Shown piece after piece: positions 17,589 to 25,894 of a DNA stretch of 64,000 bases. Made by a program: the position numbers and the translations under genes. The DNA is from Streptomyces sp. R28. Lineage in GTDB: Bacteria > Actinomycetota > Actinomycetes > Streptomycetales > Streptomycetaceae. Positions within the stretch are counted from its first letter, which is position 1, and each line of letters starts with the position of its first letter. The notes below the pieces were generated by a model. It worked only from the letters and a program-made list of their open reading frames with translations. It searched no databases and was not told the DNA's origin. Location: the NCBI RefSeq assembly GCF_041052385.1, contig NZ_CP163439.1:9847001-9911000 (forward strand), written 5' to 3'.

Positions 17589-17698
17589 CTTTGGGGCGAG
17601 TGATCATGGCCCCGTAAGCTGATGGCGAGTCGGGCAGTCTGTGGACCTGCCCGTTAAGCACGACGTTGGGGCCATGATCTTAGAGGCTCGCCCCAAAG
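17589..17698. repeat. 110-bp inverted-repeat cassette
   Basis: CTTTGGGGCGAG plus TGATCATGGCCCC (17589-17613) is repeated inverted at 17668-17698 (GGGGCCATGATC, an extra six bases, CTCGCCCCAAAG). The spacer contains a smaller hairpin (CGGGCAG...CTGCCCG). No ORF. It could be a MITE-like element or two abutting IS ends. Confidence 0.55.
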
Positions 17699-17709
17699 TG
17701 GCTGCCTAG

Positions 17710-18506
17710 AGGTTGTCCCGTAACCGGTGGGGCGGTTGGTGCGTTGGCCGGGCATGGGTGGGGTGATCTCAGCGGATGATCCGAAGTGGATCGAGCCGTT
17801 CTCCGGGTTGACCGAGTCGCAGTTCACCAGGCTGGTCGCGTTGGTACGGCGTCGCGGTGGTGACATTCAGCGCGGCCGTCCCTGGCGGCTGCCGCTGGAG
17901 AACCGAGTGTTGCTGGTGGCGACGTTGTTCGGGGTCTCGAAGTCTGCGGCCGACCGCATCCTCGATCACCTGGCGCCCTTGCTGGCCATCTCGCCGGCCC
18001 GGCGGCCGCGCAAGGACACCGTCTACATCGTCGACGGCACCCTGGTGCCCACCCGTGATCGCAGCGTGGCCGCGTCCAGTAAGAACTATCGGTACTCGAC
18101 GAACCTGCAGGTCGTGATCGATGCCAACAGCCGCCTTGTGGTGGCGATCGGCCTGCCGCTGCCCGGCAGCCGTAACGACTGCCGGGCGTTCACCGAGTCC
18201 GGCGTCGACCGGGTCTGCCGCGGCGCACCGACCATCGCCGACGGCGGATACCAAGGCACCGGCCTGCTCATCCCGCACCGCAAACGACGCGGTCAGACGC
18301 ACCTCAGCCCACACCAGGAAGCGGAGAATGCCGTCCACCGTCGGGCGCGAGCCCGGGTGGAACACGCCCTGTCGCGATTGAAGAACTGGAAGATCCTGCG
18401 GGACTGCCGGCTCAAGGGCAACGGCGTTCACCGGGCGATGCTCGGCATCGCCCTGCTCCACAACCTGGCCCTCGCTGGATAACTCATGCCCCATACGGGA
18501 CAACCT
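17710..18506 (+). mobile_element. IS5-family insertion sequence
   Basis: A transposase gene flanked by a perfect 13-bp inverted repeat, AGGTTGTCCCGTA at 17710-17722 and its complement at 18494-18506. TAG stands next to the left end and TTAG next to the right, a possible short target duplication. Confidence 0.8.
17754..18482 (+). CDS. IS5-family (DDE superfamily) transposase
   Basis: A 242-aa transposase with an N-terminal HTH region (WRLPLENRVLLVATLFGVSK) and DDE residues in YIVDGTLVPTRDR, TIADGGYQGTGLLIP and RVEHALSRLKNWKIL. The N-terminal MGGVISADD at ATG 17754 is preferred over the GTG-type extension at 17727. Complete and apparently intact. Confidence 0.9.
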   Translation: MGGVISADDPKWIEPFSGLTESQFTRLVALVRRRGGDIQRGRPWRLPLENRVLLVATLFGVSKSAADRILDHLAPLLAISPARRPRKDTVYIVDGTLVPTRDRSVAASSKNYRYSTNLQVVIDANSRLVVAIGLPLPGSRNDCRAFTESGVDRVCRGAPTIADGGYQGTGLLIPHRKRRGQTHLSPHQEAENAVHRRARARVEHALSRLKNWKILRDCRLKGNGVHRAMLGIALLHNLALAG

Positions 18507-18809
18507 TTAGTGGTCGTGGCCGCCGACGCTGTTGTTGCAGCCCATGGTCGAACCGATGTGCTTGTCCTGCCCACCGGCGTTGCCCTCGCCGTTGAGCGCG
18601 TTGCCCAGCAGGCCGTTGAGGATGCCGACCTGGCCGAGGACGTCGAGGTTCAGGTCGTGCGACTTGCAGGAGGAGCTCTGCAGGACGCTGAACTTGCCGC
18701 CGTCCTTGCCGCCGTGACCGCCCTGGTCGGCAGTGGCGGTGCCGGAGCCCAGGAGCCCGACGCTGCCGAGAGTGACGACCAGGACGGCAGCCTTGCGAAG
18801 CTTGTGCAT
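18507..18809 (-). CDS. Small secreted protein with two cysteines
   Basis: A 100-aa protein with a clear Sec signal peptide: MHKLRKAAVLVVTLGSVGLL, then GSGTATA, cleavage before DQGG. The mature part is Gly/Asn-rich with two cysteines (SSSCKSHD and MGCNNS) and a hydrophobic centre, LDVLGQVGILNGLLGNALNG. Composition recalls small secreted surface proteins of Streptomyces, but it lacks the chaplin motif GNVLSVPV-type repeats, so I do not call it a chaplin. The ATG at 18809 follows GGAGATG. The stop abuts the IS5 element (18506), so the native last residues (GGHDH) may be altered. Confidence 0.7.
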   Translation of the reverse strand: MHKLRKAAVLVVTLGSVGLLGSGTATADQGGHGGKDGGKFSVLQSSSCKSHDLNLDVLGQVGILNGLLGNALNGEGNAGGQDKHIGSTMGCNNSVGGHDH

Positions 18810-19057
18810 GTCATCTCCGATGGAGTGAGGTGAGTGCGATCCGTGAGAGATCGACTTCGTACAGTCATGGGACATTAAATATGAAAAAGCCTTAAAACAT
18901 CCCACCGGCACGCCGGGGTTGGTGATCTCGCAGCGGAAGCACTCAGAGGTCGTTCTCTTTCCGAACCCCGTGTGCGGATTCCGCTGGTCAGGCATGGGAT
19001 CGCAGGTGCTGCGGAAGTCTCGGCTCGTTACTGGCCGAGATGTTGTGGGGGTGGCGG

Positions 19058-19360
19058 ATGCCGTCGATGCGGGCCGTTCTGGAGGCCCGGCGGAAGGCCG
19101 CCGTGGTGAGGGTGGAGGAGCTCGAAGCCGAACTGGAGCGGGTGCGGACGGACTTGGCGGACGCGGAAGAGGTCCTCAGGCGCCGGGTGATCGGTCTCGA
19201 GCAGTATCTGGAGGCACTGGCCGAGGAGGAGACGCCCGCGGAGGTGACCGTGGTGTCGCGCAGGAGGCCGGCCGGGCCGCGACGGCGCGGCTCAGTGTGG
19301 GCACGAGCGGTGCACGTGTGTCCTCAGGACTCGGGCCTTTTTACGCGTCGAGTTCTCTAG
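19058..19360 (+). pseudogene. Coiled-coil protein fragment (IS-associated family)
   Basis: Reads MPSMRAVLEARRKAAVVRVE, then ELEAELERVRTDLADAEEVL and RRRVIGLEQYLEALAEEE: a heptad-rich coiled coil. It shares pattern and length with the start of the gene at 26368 (EERETAARGRVEGLREEVAR, LDRRVIAREEVVEAVA). The C-terminal winged-helix-like half of that protein is missing and the tail here looks like shadow sequence. Confidence 0.45.
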
Positions 19361-19524
19361 GCAGCGGCCGGGGCAGTCCGGTACGCGCCGCACGGCGCGG
19401 CCACGGACCGTTGCCCCTTCGGCCGCGCAGCTGGACCGCGCGCGACGGACTCACATCCGGTAAGACAACGGCTTCTCAGGCCAAGTGGGCGTAGTGCTGG
19501 AGGACTGCGGGTTGTACTGAACTG

Positions 19525-19545
19525 GATGTGCTCATGGTGTCTCAG
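19525..19545 (+). repeat. Possible solo end resembling the 4621 insertion
   Basis: GGATGTG...GGTGTCTCAG repeats the layout of the left end at 4621-4648 (TTATGTG...GGTGTCTCAG). The rest of 19361-19619 has no gene. Confidence 0.3.
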
Positions 19546-19619
19546 GCTGTGTCGTCTGCCGCAGTCTCACGAGCGTGGCCGACTCTGGGCAGTTCGGACG
19601 GATCGTACGAACCGCCGAG

Positions 19620-20395
19620 CTAATTGTCCAGGTTTCGAACAAGCTTCTTCACCCCGGGTGCCACGCCGACGACGCCCTTGCCGTTCTTGGCCGCGGCGAT
19701 GGTGCCCGCTACGTGGGTGCCGTGCGTGTCGACGTCCCGCGACGCGCCGGCACGAGTGTCGGGCTTGCCGTAGGCGCAGGAGACCGAGTCGGCCGCGTTG
19801 AAGTTGGGCGCCAGGTCCTGGTGCTGGTCGTCCACACCGGTGTCCAGGATGCCGACCTTGACCGAGGCGGAGCCCGGGTTCACGGCCCAGGCCTGGTCGG
19901 CCTTGATCTGGCTCATGTCGGCCCGGACCGGTTCTCCGGCCGGGGTCGAGGCCTGGGCCGGATTGGCCGGGAGCGCCGGGTTGTAGGCGTCGGCCGGGAC
20001 GTCCGAGGTGCGCGTGGCGCCGACCTGCTGCACGCCGGCGACGCCGCGCATGGTGGCGGCGAATCCGCTGGACGCCGAGTGGGCGACGATCACGCCGATG
20101 GCGTCGAAGTTCGAGAAGACGGTGCCGCCGTTGGCCTCGATCGCGGCGCGGACCGCCGAACTGTCGCCGGGGGCGGTGATCACGAGGTAGGCACGCGTGC
20201 CGGCGACCCAGGCCGCGCTCTGGGATGCCGGCACGGCGACCGGAGCGTGGGCCTTGGCGGCCGGCGCGGTGGAAGGGACGACGGGGAGCGTGCCCGCGAG
20301 GGCGCCCGGGCGCCGAACGCGAGGGCGGCGCCGAGCGTGGCCGCCAGCACCAGCGTGCGTCTGGGGCGGCTGGATATGGGGGGTATATCAATGCG
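19620..20395 (-). pseudogene. Secreted S8 (subtilisin-like) peptidase, truncated
   Basis: A signal peptide (TLVLAATLGAALAFGA) near 20350 is followed by a frame change near 20310. The propeptide (RAYLVITAPGDSSAVRAAIE) continues in the frame ending at 19620. The catalytic Asp (VGILDTGVDDQHQDL) and His (DTHGTHVAGTIAAAKNGKG) boxes are present. The sequence stops after VVGVAPGVKK, and the oxyanion-Asn and Ser boxes are absent. It is therefore doubly broken. Streptomyces homologues are typically about 400-500 aa. Confidence 0.75.
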
Positions 20396-20538
20396 TCCTC
20401 CGGAGACGGCCCGGCCGTGTTGAGGGCACCGGCCGGGCCGTACGAAACGAGTGGTGGATGCAAGATGTCGGGTGCATGCTCCTGTACGGAAGTGCCTTTC
20501 CGCGCAGGGACGTTATAGAGGCGTGGCTGAAAAGAGAC

Positions 20539-20772
20539 GTACTCCGGGCATCGAGGCTCGGGATCCACCGAGAGCTCGGCGACGTCGACCGCGCCCTGGC
20601 GTACGCCGCCGGCCTGGTGCCAGCCGTGCTGCCCGCACCAGAGCGCCGGACCCGCGCGGCGACCGACACCGCCCGCGCCCTGCTGGCCGTCGGCGACGTG
20701 CCGGCCACGTCCGTCCAGCTGCGTCGCCCGGTGGGTCAAGCGTCTGGCCGGAGGCGTCGCCGTCGCCCCTGA
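20539..20772 (+). pseudogene. Regulator C-terminal fragment (TPR-like)
   Basis: Reads GIHRELGDVDRALAYAAGLV, then RRTRAATDTARALLAVGDVP. This resembles the helical C-terminal half of XRE-type Streptomyces regulators, where relatives continue with AxxQLRxAE. Here the frame becomes arginine-rich shadow sequence and stops. No HTH is found upstream. Confidence 0.35.
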
Positions 20773-21052
20773 CCGTTCCGAGGTTAAGCCTCCCGCCCGT
20801 CATGCCGGCCGGCCCCTTCACCGCGATGCCGCTCGTGCCCGTGAAGTGCGCGGCGCGAGCGAAGTGGGCCAGACGGACGGCGGGGGATCCCCGTGTGGGT
20901 GGGGCGCGCGTGCGGGTGCGACCATCGAGAGGGTCGTGAAGCCATAGGTGCCGGCACCCGCCGCTGAGCGCCTGCAGCGCGACAGGTTCTGCCGCCTGCC
21001 GGCGGCCGGCCCGGGGTCACCCCAAGCCGTCACCCAGAGAAAGGCTCCCACG

Positions 21053-21844
21053 ATGAACTCGTTGGACCGCCCCGCACACGGACCCGCGCCGGTCGACCAC
21101 CGCGCCGCGATCGCGGTGGAGACCGCCCGACTCGTCGCAGCCCTCCAGGATGCCGACCTGACGACCGCCGTGCCCAGCTGTCCCGGTTGGACACTGGCAG
21201 ACCTGGTCAAGCACACCGGTGGCGTCCAGCGTTGGTTCTCGAGTCTTCTGCACGCGCGCATCCAGGAGCCCCCGCGCACGCGGGAGGTGGACCTGCGGCT
21301 CCCGGAGCGGTGGGAAGAGTACCCGGACTGGCTGACCGACAGTGCGACCGTGGCAGCGCAAGCCTTCGCGGCCACGGACCCGGACCTGCCCATGTGGGCA
21401 TGGGGCGTCGATCAGCACGCCCGCTTCTGGGCACGCCGGATGCTCTTCGAGACCCTGTTGCACCGGGTTGACGCCGAACTGGCCCTGGGCCGCCGACCCG
21501 CGATCGCCCGTCCGTCGGCCGTGGACGGGGTCGACGAGTTCCTCGTCAATCTGCCCTTCGCCACCTCCTTCGCGCCACACGTCGCCAACCTGCGCGGTCC
21601 CGACAAGGCCATCCGCTTCCGCGCGACCGACGGTGAGGAAAACTGGCTTGTCCGCCTGCGGCCCGACGGCTTCGGGCTCGACACGAACCCTGGTGCTGCC
21701 GAAACCGCCGACTCGACCGTTCGTGGAACCGCCGCCGATCTGTTGCTGCTCATCTACGGCCGACTGCACCACGACGCGGCGAGCTTCGCACGTGACGGAG
21801 ACGACGACCTGCTGAGTCACTGGTTCGCCAACTCCGCTTTCTAG
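21053..21844 (+). CDS. Maleylpyruvate isomerase (DinB-like) family protein
   Basis: A 263-aa protein. The N-terminal mycothiol-dependent maleylpyruvate isomerase/DinB-type helical domain shows ALQDADLTTAVPSCPGWTLA and DLVKHTGGVQRWF, with the metal-type His in VKHTGG. It continues with HARFWARRMLFETLLHRVDA, the second His-containing helix, and a C-terminal MDMPI-like domain ending TAADLLLLIYGRLHHDAASF. It probably acts in mycothiol-linked thiol chemistry. The ATG at 21053 has an AGAAAGG RBS, so the longer upstream frame is not needed. Intact, no obvious operon. Confidence 0.85.
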   Translation: MNSLDRPAHGPAPVDHRAAIAVETARLVAALQDADLTTAVPSCPGWTLADLVKHTGGVQRWFSSLLHARIQEPPRTREVDLRLPERWEEYPDWLTDSATVAAQAFAATDPDLPMWAWGVDQHARFWARRMLFETLLHRVDAELALGRRPAIARPSAVDGVDEFLVNLPFATSFAPHVANLRGPDKAIRFRATDGEENWLVRLRPDGFGLDTNPGAAETADSTVRGTAADLLLLIYGRLHHDAASFARDGDDDLLSHWFANSAF

Positions 21845-22026
21845 GCGGGTTTACGTCGTCCTGGTCTTCGTGGACCGGCGGCGGAGAACTGGCAGCAGGG
21901 CAGTAGTCGCCGGAGCCGCACTCCGATAGCGTACCGACCAGGCGGTACGTTTCGCGGGGTGTCCCGCCGCCTTCAAGTGCTCGATGAACACCAACGTTTC
22001 ATCCGCAACAGGACGGAGAGCCACTC

Positions 22027-22959
22027 ATGACGCAGGCGCAGAACCTGACCCGCGACAGCCTCGCCTACGCGCGCGAGACCTGGAGAACCCTCGAGCCCTA
22101 CCACGGGGCCGTCTACTTCTCGCTCGAAGCGGCAGGCCGGTACGGCGAGTTGGGTGTGGACGCCAGGACGGGGTACTTCGCGTCCCGTTCGGCCGCGCTC
22201 GGCGCGGCTTCGGCGGAGGTGGTCATCGCCACGTTCTACAACTTCAATCCACAACTGGTGCGCCGGGCCATACCCGCGGCATGGGAGGCCGCTACGCCGC
22301 AGCGGTTCACCGCTGCCCGGCTCGCGGGGATCGATGCCACGGTCCGCCGCATCCTCGGCGCGGAGGTCTTCTCGCCGGCGATGGCCCGCGCGGCGGAACT
22401 GGCCCGTACCGCAGCGGAAGTGACTGTGCACCACCCGCAAGGCCGCCCACTTTTCGCCGCGCACGCCGCACTGTCGTGGCCGAGCGAGCCCCACCTCGTG
22501 CTCTGGCACGCGCAGACTCTGCTGAGGGAGTTCCGTGGCGACGGTCATGTGGGGGCACTGCTGACCGCCGGACTGAGCGGAATCGAAGCTCTCGTCACGC
22601 ATGCCGCCGCAGGCGACGTCGATGCAGGGGTCCTGCGCGACTCGAGGGCATGGACGCCGCAGCAGTGGGGCGAGGCCGTGCAGAGCCTACGTGAGCGTGG
22701 ATGGCTCGACGACGGACCGGACCTGGCGCTGACCGAGGAAGGGGCGCGGCGCAGGGCGGAGATCGAGCACACCACCGACAGGCTGGCCGCCCTCCCGTAC
22801 CTCACGCTCGGTCCCACGGCCTGCGCCGAACTTCGCTCATTGGCCAGGCCGTTCAGCCTTGCTCTGGCGAAGGAACTCTTGCCGTGGGCGGTCGGCCGCC
22901 TCAACGAAGGGAGTGCAGGAGAGAGGGCGCCGAGGCCGGGAACGCCCGATGGTGCCTGA
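22027..22959 (+). CDS. SCO6745-like protein (winged-helix end)
   Basis: A 310-aa protein matching what I know as the SCO6745 family of actinobacteria: TWRTLEPYHGAVYFSLEA, then TGYFASRSAALGAASAEVVI and ATFYNFNPQLVRRAIPAAW. It has the DxRxGYFAxRxAPLG-like and YNFxP boxes. A winged-helix-like segment near the C-terminus (SLRERGWLDDGPDLALTEEG) suggests regulatory or nucleic-acid binding, but no biochemical role is established to my knowledge. ATG 22027 is preceded by GAGAGCC. Intact and monocistronic. Confidence 0.8.
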   Translation: MTQAQNLTRDSLAYARETWRTLEPYHGAVYFSLEAAGRYGELGVDARTGYFASRSAALGAASAEVVIATFYNFNPQLVRRAIPAAWEAATPQRFTAARLAGIDATVRRILGAEVFSPAMARAAELARTAAEVTVHHPQGRPLFAAHAALSWPSEPHLVLWHAQTLLREFRGDGHVGALLTAGLSGIEALVTHAAAGDVDAGVLRDSRAWTPQQWGEAVQSLRERGWLDDGPDLALTEEGARRRAEIEHTTDRLAALPYLTLGPTACAELRSLARPFSLALAKELLPWAVGRLNEGSAGERAPRPGTPDGA

Positions 22960-23025
22960 ACCTCTGCGGAATTCGAGAAAATCAAGAGACAGCTCCGAGA
23001 AAAGCAGGCGCGGTAATCTGGGGCC

Positions 23026-23282
23026 GTGATCGAGGCCTCGGTGGCGCATTTCTACGACGAGCTGGCTGACGACTCCCCCTGATCTATGCGGACCGGGACG
23101 AGCGTCCGTCGGCAGGGTGACGTGCTTGACGCCCTGATCGGCCAAGATCGCGCGATGGTCCTCGACTGCTCCTGCGGCATCGGCACGCAGGCCATCGGCC
23201 TGGCGCTGCGCGGGCACCGGTCACGGGAACCGACCTCAGTCGCCGCGCCGCCGCCCGCGCTGCCCGTGAGGCCGCCCAGTCG
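23026..23282 (+). pseudogene. Class I SAM methyltransferase, 5' fragment
   Basis: GTG 23026 opens ASVAHFYDELADD, then a frame change to LIYAD and DVLDALIGQDRAMVLDCSCG, which reads on as IGTQAIGLALRG. This is the SAM-binding motif I (D-x-x-C-G-x-G-T-Q). A further frame gives GTDLSRRAAARAARE. The fragment ends abruptly at about 23282 where an unrelated phosphatase fragment begins on the other strand. Confidence 0.6.
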
Positions 23283-23700
23283 CCGCACACGTTCAGCGAG
23301 CCTGCAGCAGGCAGGTAGCGCACCGCGATATACGGGTGCCGGGCCAGGTCAGGGGCGTGCAGCGTGGCTTCCTGCAGCGTGACGGCGACCCGCCGTTCCC
23401 GGGCGTGGGCCTGCCGCAGTTCCTCATTCAGCCGCTGCAGCTCCCGAGCCCGCGCGTACACTTCGGCCTCCATCGCCTCCCGCTCGCCCAGCGGCCCGCC
23501 CGCCTGAGGTCGCAGCGGCTGGGAGAGCACGAACGCCGTCACGTCTTCGACTCGATGGATGGTCCAGGCGACCTGTCCGTCCGGCCCGAGCACCGGGGTA
23601 TTGACCAGGGACCACCACCGCTCCTCGAACACACCCGGCTGCCCGCCACAGGGATGTCGTACTTCTGCACCGCCATGGTGTCCGGCTCTTTCGAGCGCAG
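23283..23700 (-). pseudogene. PAS-SpoIIE phosphatase, internal fragment
   Basis: Minus-strand pieces in two frames read DTMAVQKYDIPVAG, FEERWWSLVNTPVLGPDGQV, IHRVEDVTAFVLSQ, EAEVYARARELQRLNEELRQ, VTLQEATLHAPDL and AAGSLNVCGDW. This is the PAS-to-PP2C junction of RsbU/SpoIIE-type serine phosphatases of Streptomyces. Both ends are missing, and a frame change lies near 23645. Confidence 0.6.
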
Positions 23701-24035
23701 AACCCGGTGGCAGCAGGCGAGCTTGAGGAACACTCCGTGAAACCGAATTGGCATCGTCATTCGCGAGACTCACTGTCGCACTGGAGACACCCCTCGGAAG
23801 GTGCCACAGGGGTGCCGTTTGGCCCGTGGCTGGTCCGGGACCGCTTCGGTCGGAGCTCGAACTGTGACACAAAGTAACCTGTTGATCGCGTAGGGTGGCC
23901 ACCGTATTGGGTTGCCTGGAGCGCAACGACGCCTCCAGGCAACCGACTTCAGACTCAGAAGAACCCAAATTTCTTTGGACTGTATGAAACTAGAACGTTC
24001 TTCGTCTGCTGGTGGTACAGGTTGGTCGGCCTTGG

Positions 24036-24134
24036 CCTACAGCCGTTTGATCTCCGCGGTCTCCTCATACGTGAGACGGACTGCTGACCGGCGTCCACCT
24101 CAGCCTTGCGGACCCAGGTCCGCACCGCCTCGGT
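24036..24134 (-). pseudogene. IS3-family OrfA remnant
   Basis: The minus strand reads TEAVRTWVRKAEVDAG, then after a frame change EETAEIKRL and a stop. This is the middle of an IS3-family OrfA (leading to the usual E-N-x-E-L-R-R-A-N segment). Nothing of OrfB is seen. The rest of 23970-24320 is without genes apart from a repeat copy. Confidence 0.5.
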
Positions 24135-24175
24135 CGCACCGGTTCACCGCCGGGCCGCGACTGCTTTCAGAAGCC

Positions 24176-24234
24176 GTTGCCATACCGATCATGGAGTCTG
24201 TCGATCGAACGGGAGTCTCGACCGGGTGATCGCG
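24176..24234 (+). repeat. Imperfect direct repeat, copy A
   Basis: A sequence of about 60 bp containing CGGGAGTCTCGACCGGGTGA, repeated at 24833-24893 with a few changes (CGGGAGTCTCGGTCGGGTGA). The two copies bracket the GNAT-like gene at 24323-24826. Weaker similarity continues about 50 bp further in both. Confidence 0.6.
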
Positions 24235-24322
24235 GGCCCTGCCCGGCATGAGAGCAGAGCCTGGCGGTATGCGGGGAAAATCCAGGGGAGCGGACGGCCG
24301 CGCGCTGCTACGGTCGGGCGCC

Positions 24323-24826
24323 ATGAGCTGGCTTCCCGATGACTTCGTCCACCCCGTCCTGGTACCGCTGCCGGGCGGTGGTCATCACCTGCGGCCGATC
24401 CGGGAGGTGGACACCCCGCTCGACTATCCGGCTGTGATGGGTTCGCGTGAGCGGCTGTGGACCATCTTCGGCCCGGCCTGGGGCTGGCCCGCGGACACCA
24501 TGACCTACGAGGCCGACCAGGCCGACCTTTTGCGGCACGAGAAGGAGATCGCCGCGCACCAGTCCTTCAACTACGCGCTGTTCGACACGGCGGAGACAGT
24601 TCTGCTCGGCTGTGTCTACATCGACCCGCCGGAGAGGGCCGGCGCGGACGGCGAGATCTCCTGGTGGGTGGTGGACGAGCTGGTGGGCAGCAAGGTCGAG
24701 CAGGCCCTCGACGCGCTGGTGCCGCAGTGGATCGCCGCCGACTGGCCGTTCGAGCAGCCGCGCTTCCTCGGCCGTGAGATCTCCTGGTCGGACTGGCTCG
24801 CCCTGCCGCAGCATCCCGACACGTAA
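24323..24826 (+). CDS. GNAT-like N-acetyltransferase
   Basis: A 167-aa protein beginning MSWLPDDFVHPVLVPLPGGG, followed by HHLRPIREVDTPLDYPAVMG. It ends with FNYALFDTAETVLLGCVYID and SWWVVDELVGSKVEQALDAL, then ISWSDWLALPQ. The pattern fits small GNAT-type proteins of actinobacteria, although the acetyl-CoA loop is not a textbook one. The ATG at 24323 is chosen because the upstream extension crosses the repeat copy. No operon partner; imperfect direct repeats lie on both sides. Confidence 0.65.
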   Translation: MSWLPDDFVHPVLVPLPGGGHHLRPIREVDTPLDYPAVMGSRERLWTIFGPAWGWPADTMTYEADQADLLRHEKEIAAHQSFNYALFDTAETVLLGCVYIDPPERAGADGEISWWVVDELVGSKVEQALDALVPQWIAADWPFEQPRFLGREISWSDWLALPQHPDT

Positions 24827-24832
24827 GCGGTT

Positions 24833-24893
24833 GTTGCCCGTACCGATCTCGAAGGCTGTCGGTCGAGCGGGAGTCTCGGTCGGGTGACTGCGG
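24833..24893 (+). repeat. Imperfect direct repeat, copy B
   Basis: Second copy of the repeat at 24176-24234 (core CGGGAGTCTCGGTCGGGTGA), just downstream of the GNAT-like gene and upstream of the IS5 transposase. Confidence 0.6.
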
Positions 24894-25076
24894 CGGTTTC
24901 CGCGCGTGGAAGCAGGGTCTCCTGGTAGCTCGGGGGTGCGATCCCATTCCGAGTGGTTCCCGCGGGCCCGGTTGTCCTTGTTGTACGTGCCCGGGCACGT
25001 TGACCTCAACTCGCCCGCCGTGTCGTGCGATTGCCTCGCGCATGTGTACGGCAACGCGGCTGGCCATCCGGACCGG

Positions 25077-25894
25077 GTGCGCCGGTATCCGTCGGACATG
25101 ACGGACGCGCAGTGGGCGGCTGTCCGGCCGTTGCTGCCGGTGCCTGCCTGGTTCCAGGGGCGGGGTGGACGGCCCGAGGGCTACTGTCATCGGCAGTTGT
25201 TGGACGCGATCCGCTACCTGGTCGCGGGCGGGATCTCGTGGCGGGCGATGCCCGCGGACTTCCCCGATTGGGGCCGGGTCTGCGCCTTCTTCCGCCGCTG
25301 GCGCGAGCACGGGCTGGTCGCCGAGTTCCACGACCGGCTGCGCGGGACGGTCCCTTGAGGCGCGAGGGCCGCGAGGCCGAGCCCACGGCGGGGATCGTCG
25401 ACGCGCAGTCGGTGAAGGCCGCGGCCTCGGTGCCGGCCGCCTCACGCGGCTACGACGGCGGGAAGAAGGTGCCGGGCCGCAAACGGCACATCGTGACCGA
25501 CACCCTCGGCCTGCTCCTGGTCGTCGCGATCACGGCTGCGAACATCGGCGACCGGGACGCCGCGGCGGACCTGCTGAGGCGGCTGCGCCGTATGCACCGC
25601 GACATCACCCTCGTGTGGGCCGACGGCGGCTACACCGGGGGCCTTGTCGGCTGGTGCCGGGACAAGCTCGCTCTGACCCTGGAGATCGTCAAGCGCACCG
25701 ACGACATGGCAGGGTTCGTGGTGTTGCCGAGGCGGTGGGTGGCAGAGCGCACGTTCGCGTGGCTGATGCATTCACGCCGCCTGGCCCGGGACTACGAGAC
25801 CCTGCCCGCCACCAGCGAAGCGATGATCCGGTCGTCGATGGTCACGCGGATGAGCCGGCGTCTGGCGCGGCCTCGGGCCACCGACCGGCACTGA
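25077..25894 (+). CDS. IS5-family transposase in two overlapping frames
   Basis: ORF A (GTG 25077 to stop 25356-25358) carries the N-terminal DUF4096-like part: RRYPSDMTDAQWAAVRPLLP, QLLDAIRYLVAGGISWRAMP and DWGRVCAFFRRWREHGL. ORF B, in the minus-one frame and open through the overlap, carries the DDE part: GIVDAQSVKAAASVPAASRG, KVPGRKRHIVTDTLGLLLVV, WADGGYTGGLVGW and RWVAERTFAWLMHSRRLARD. Two overlapping ORFs joined by -1 ribosomal slippage are normal for this IS5 subgroup (near GTCCCTT at 25349-25355). The gene may therefore be functional rather than broken. Terminal repeats were not identified. Confidence 0.8.

Noticed and set aside
18507..18809. Chaplin gene
   Set aside because: A secreted small protein with two cysteines is suggestive, but the chaplin-domain signatures (GNVLSVPVH-like) are absent.
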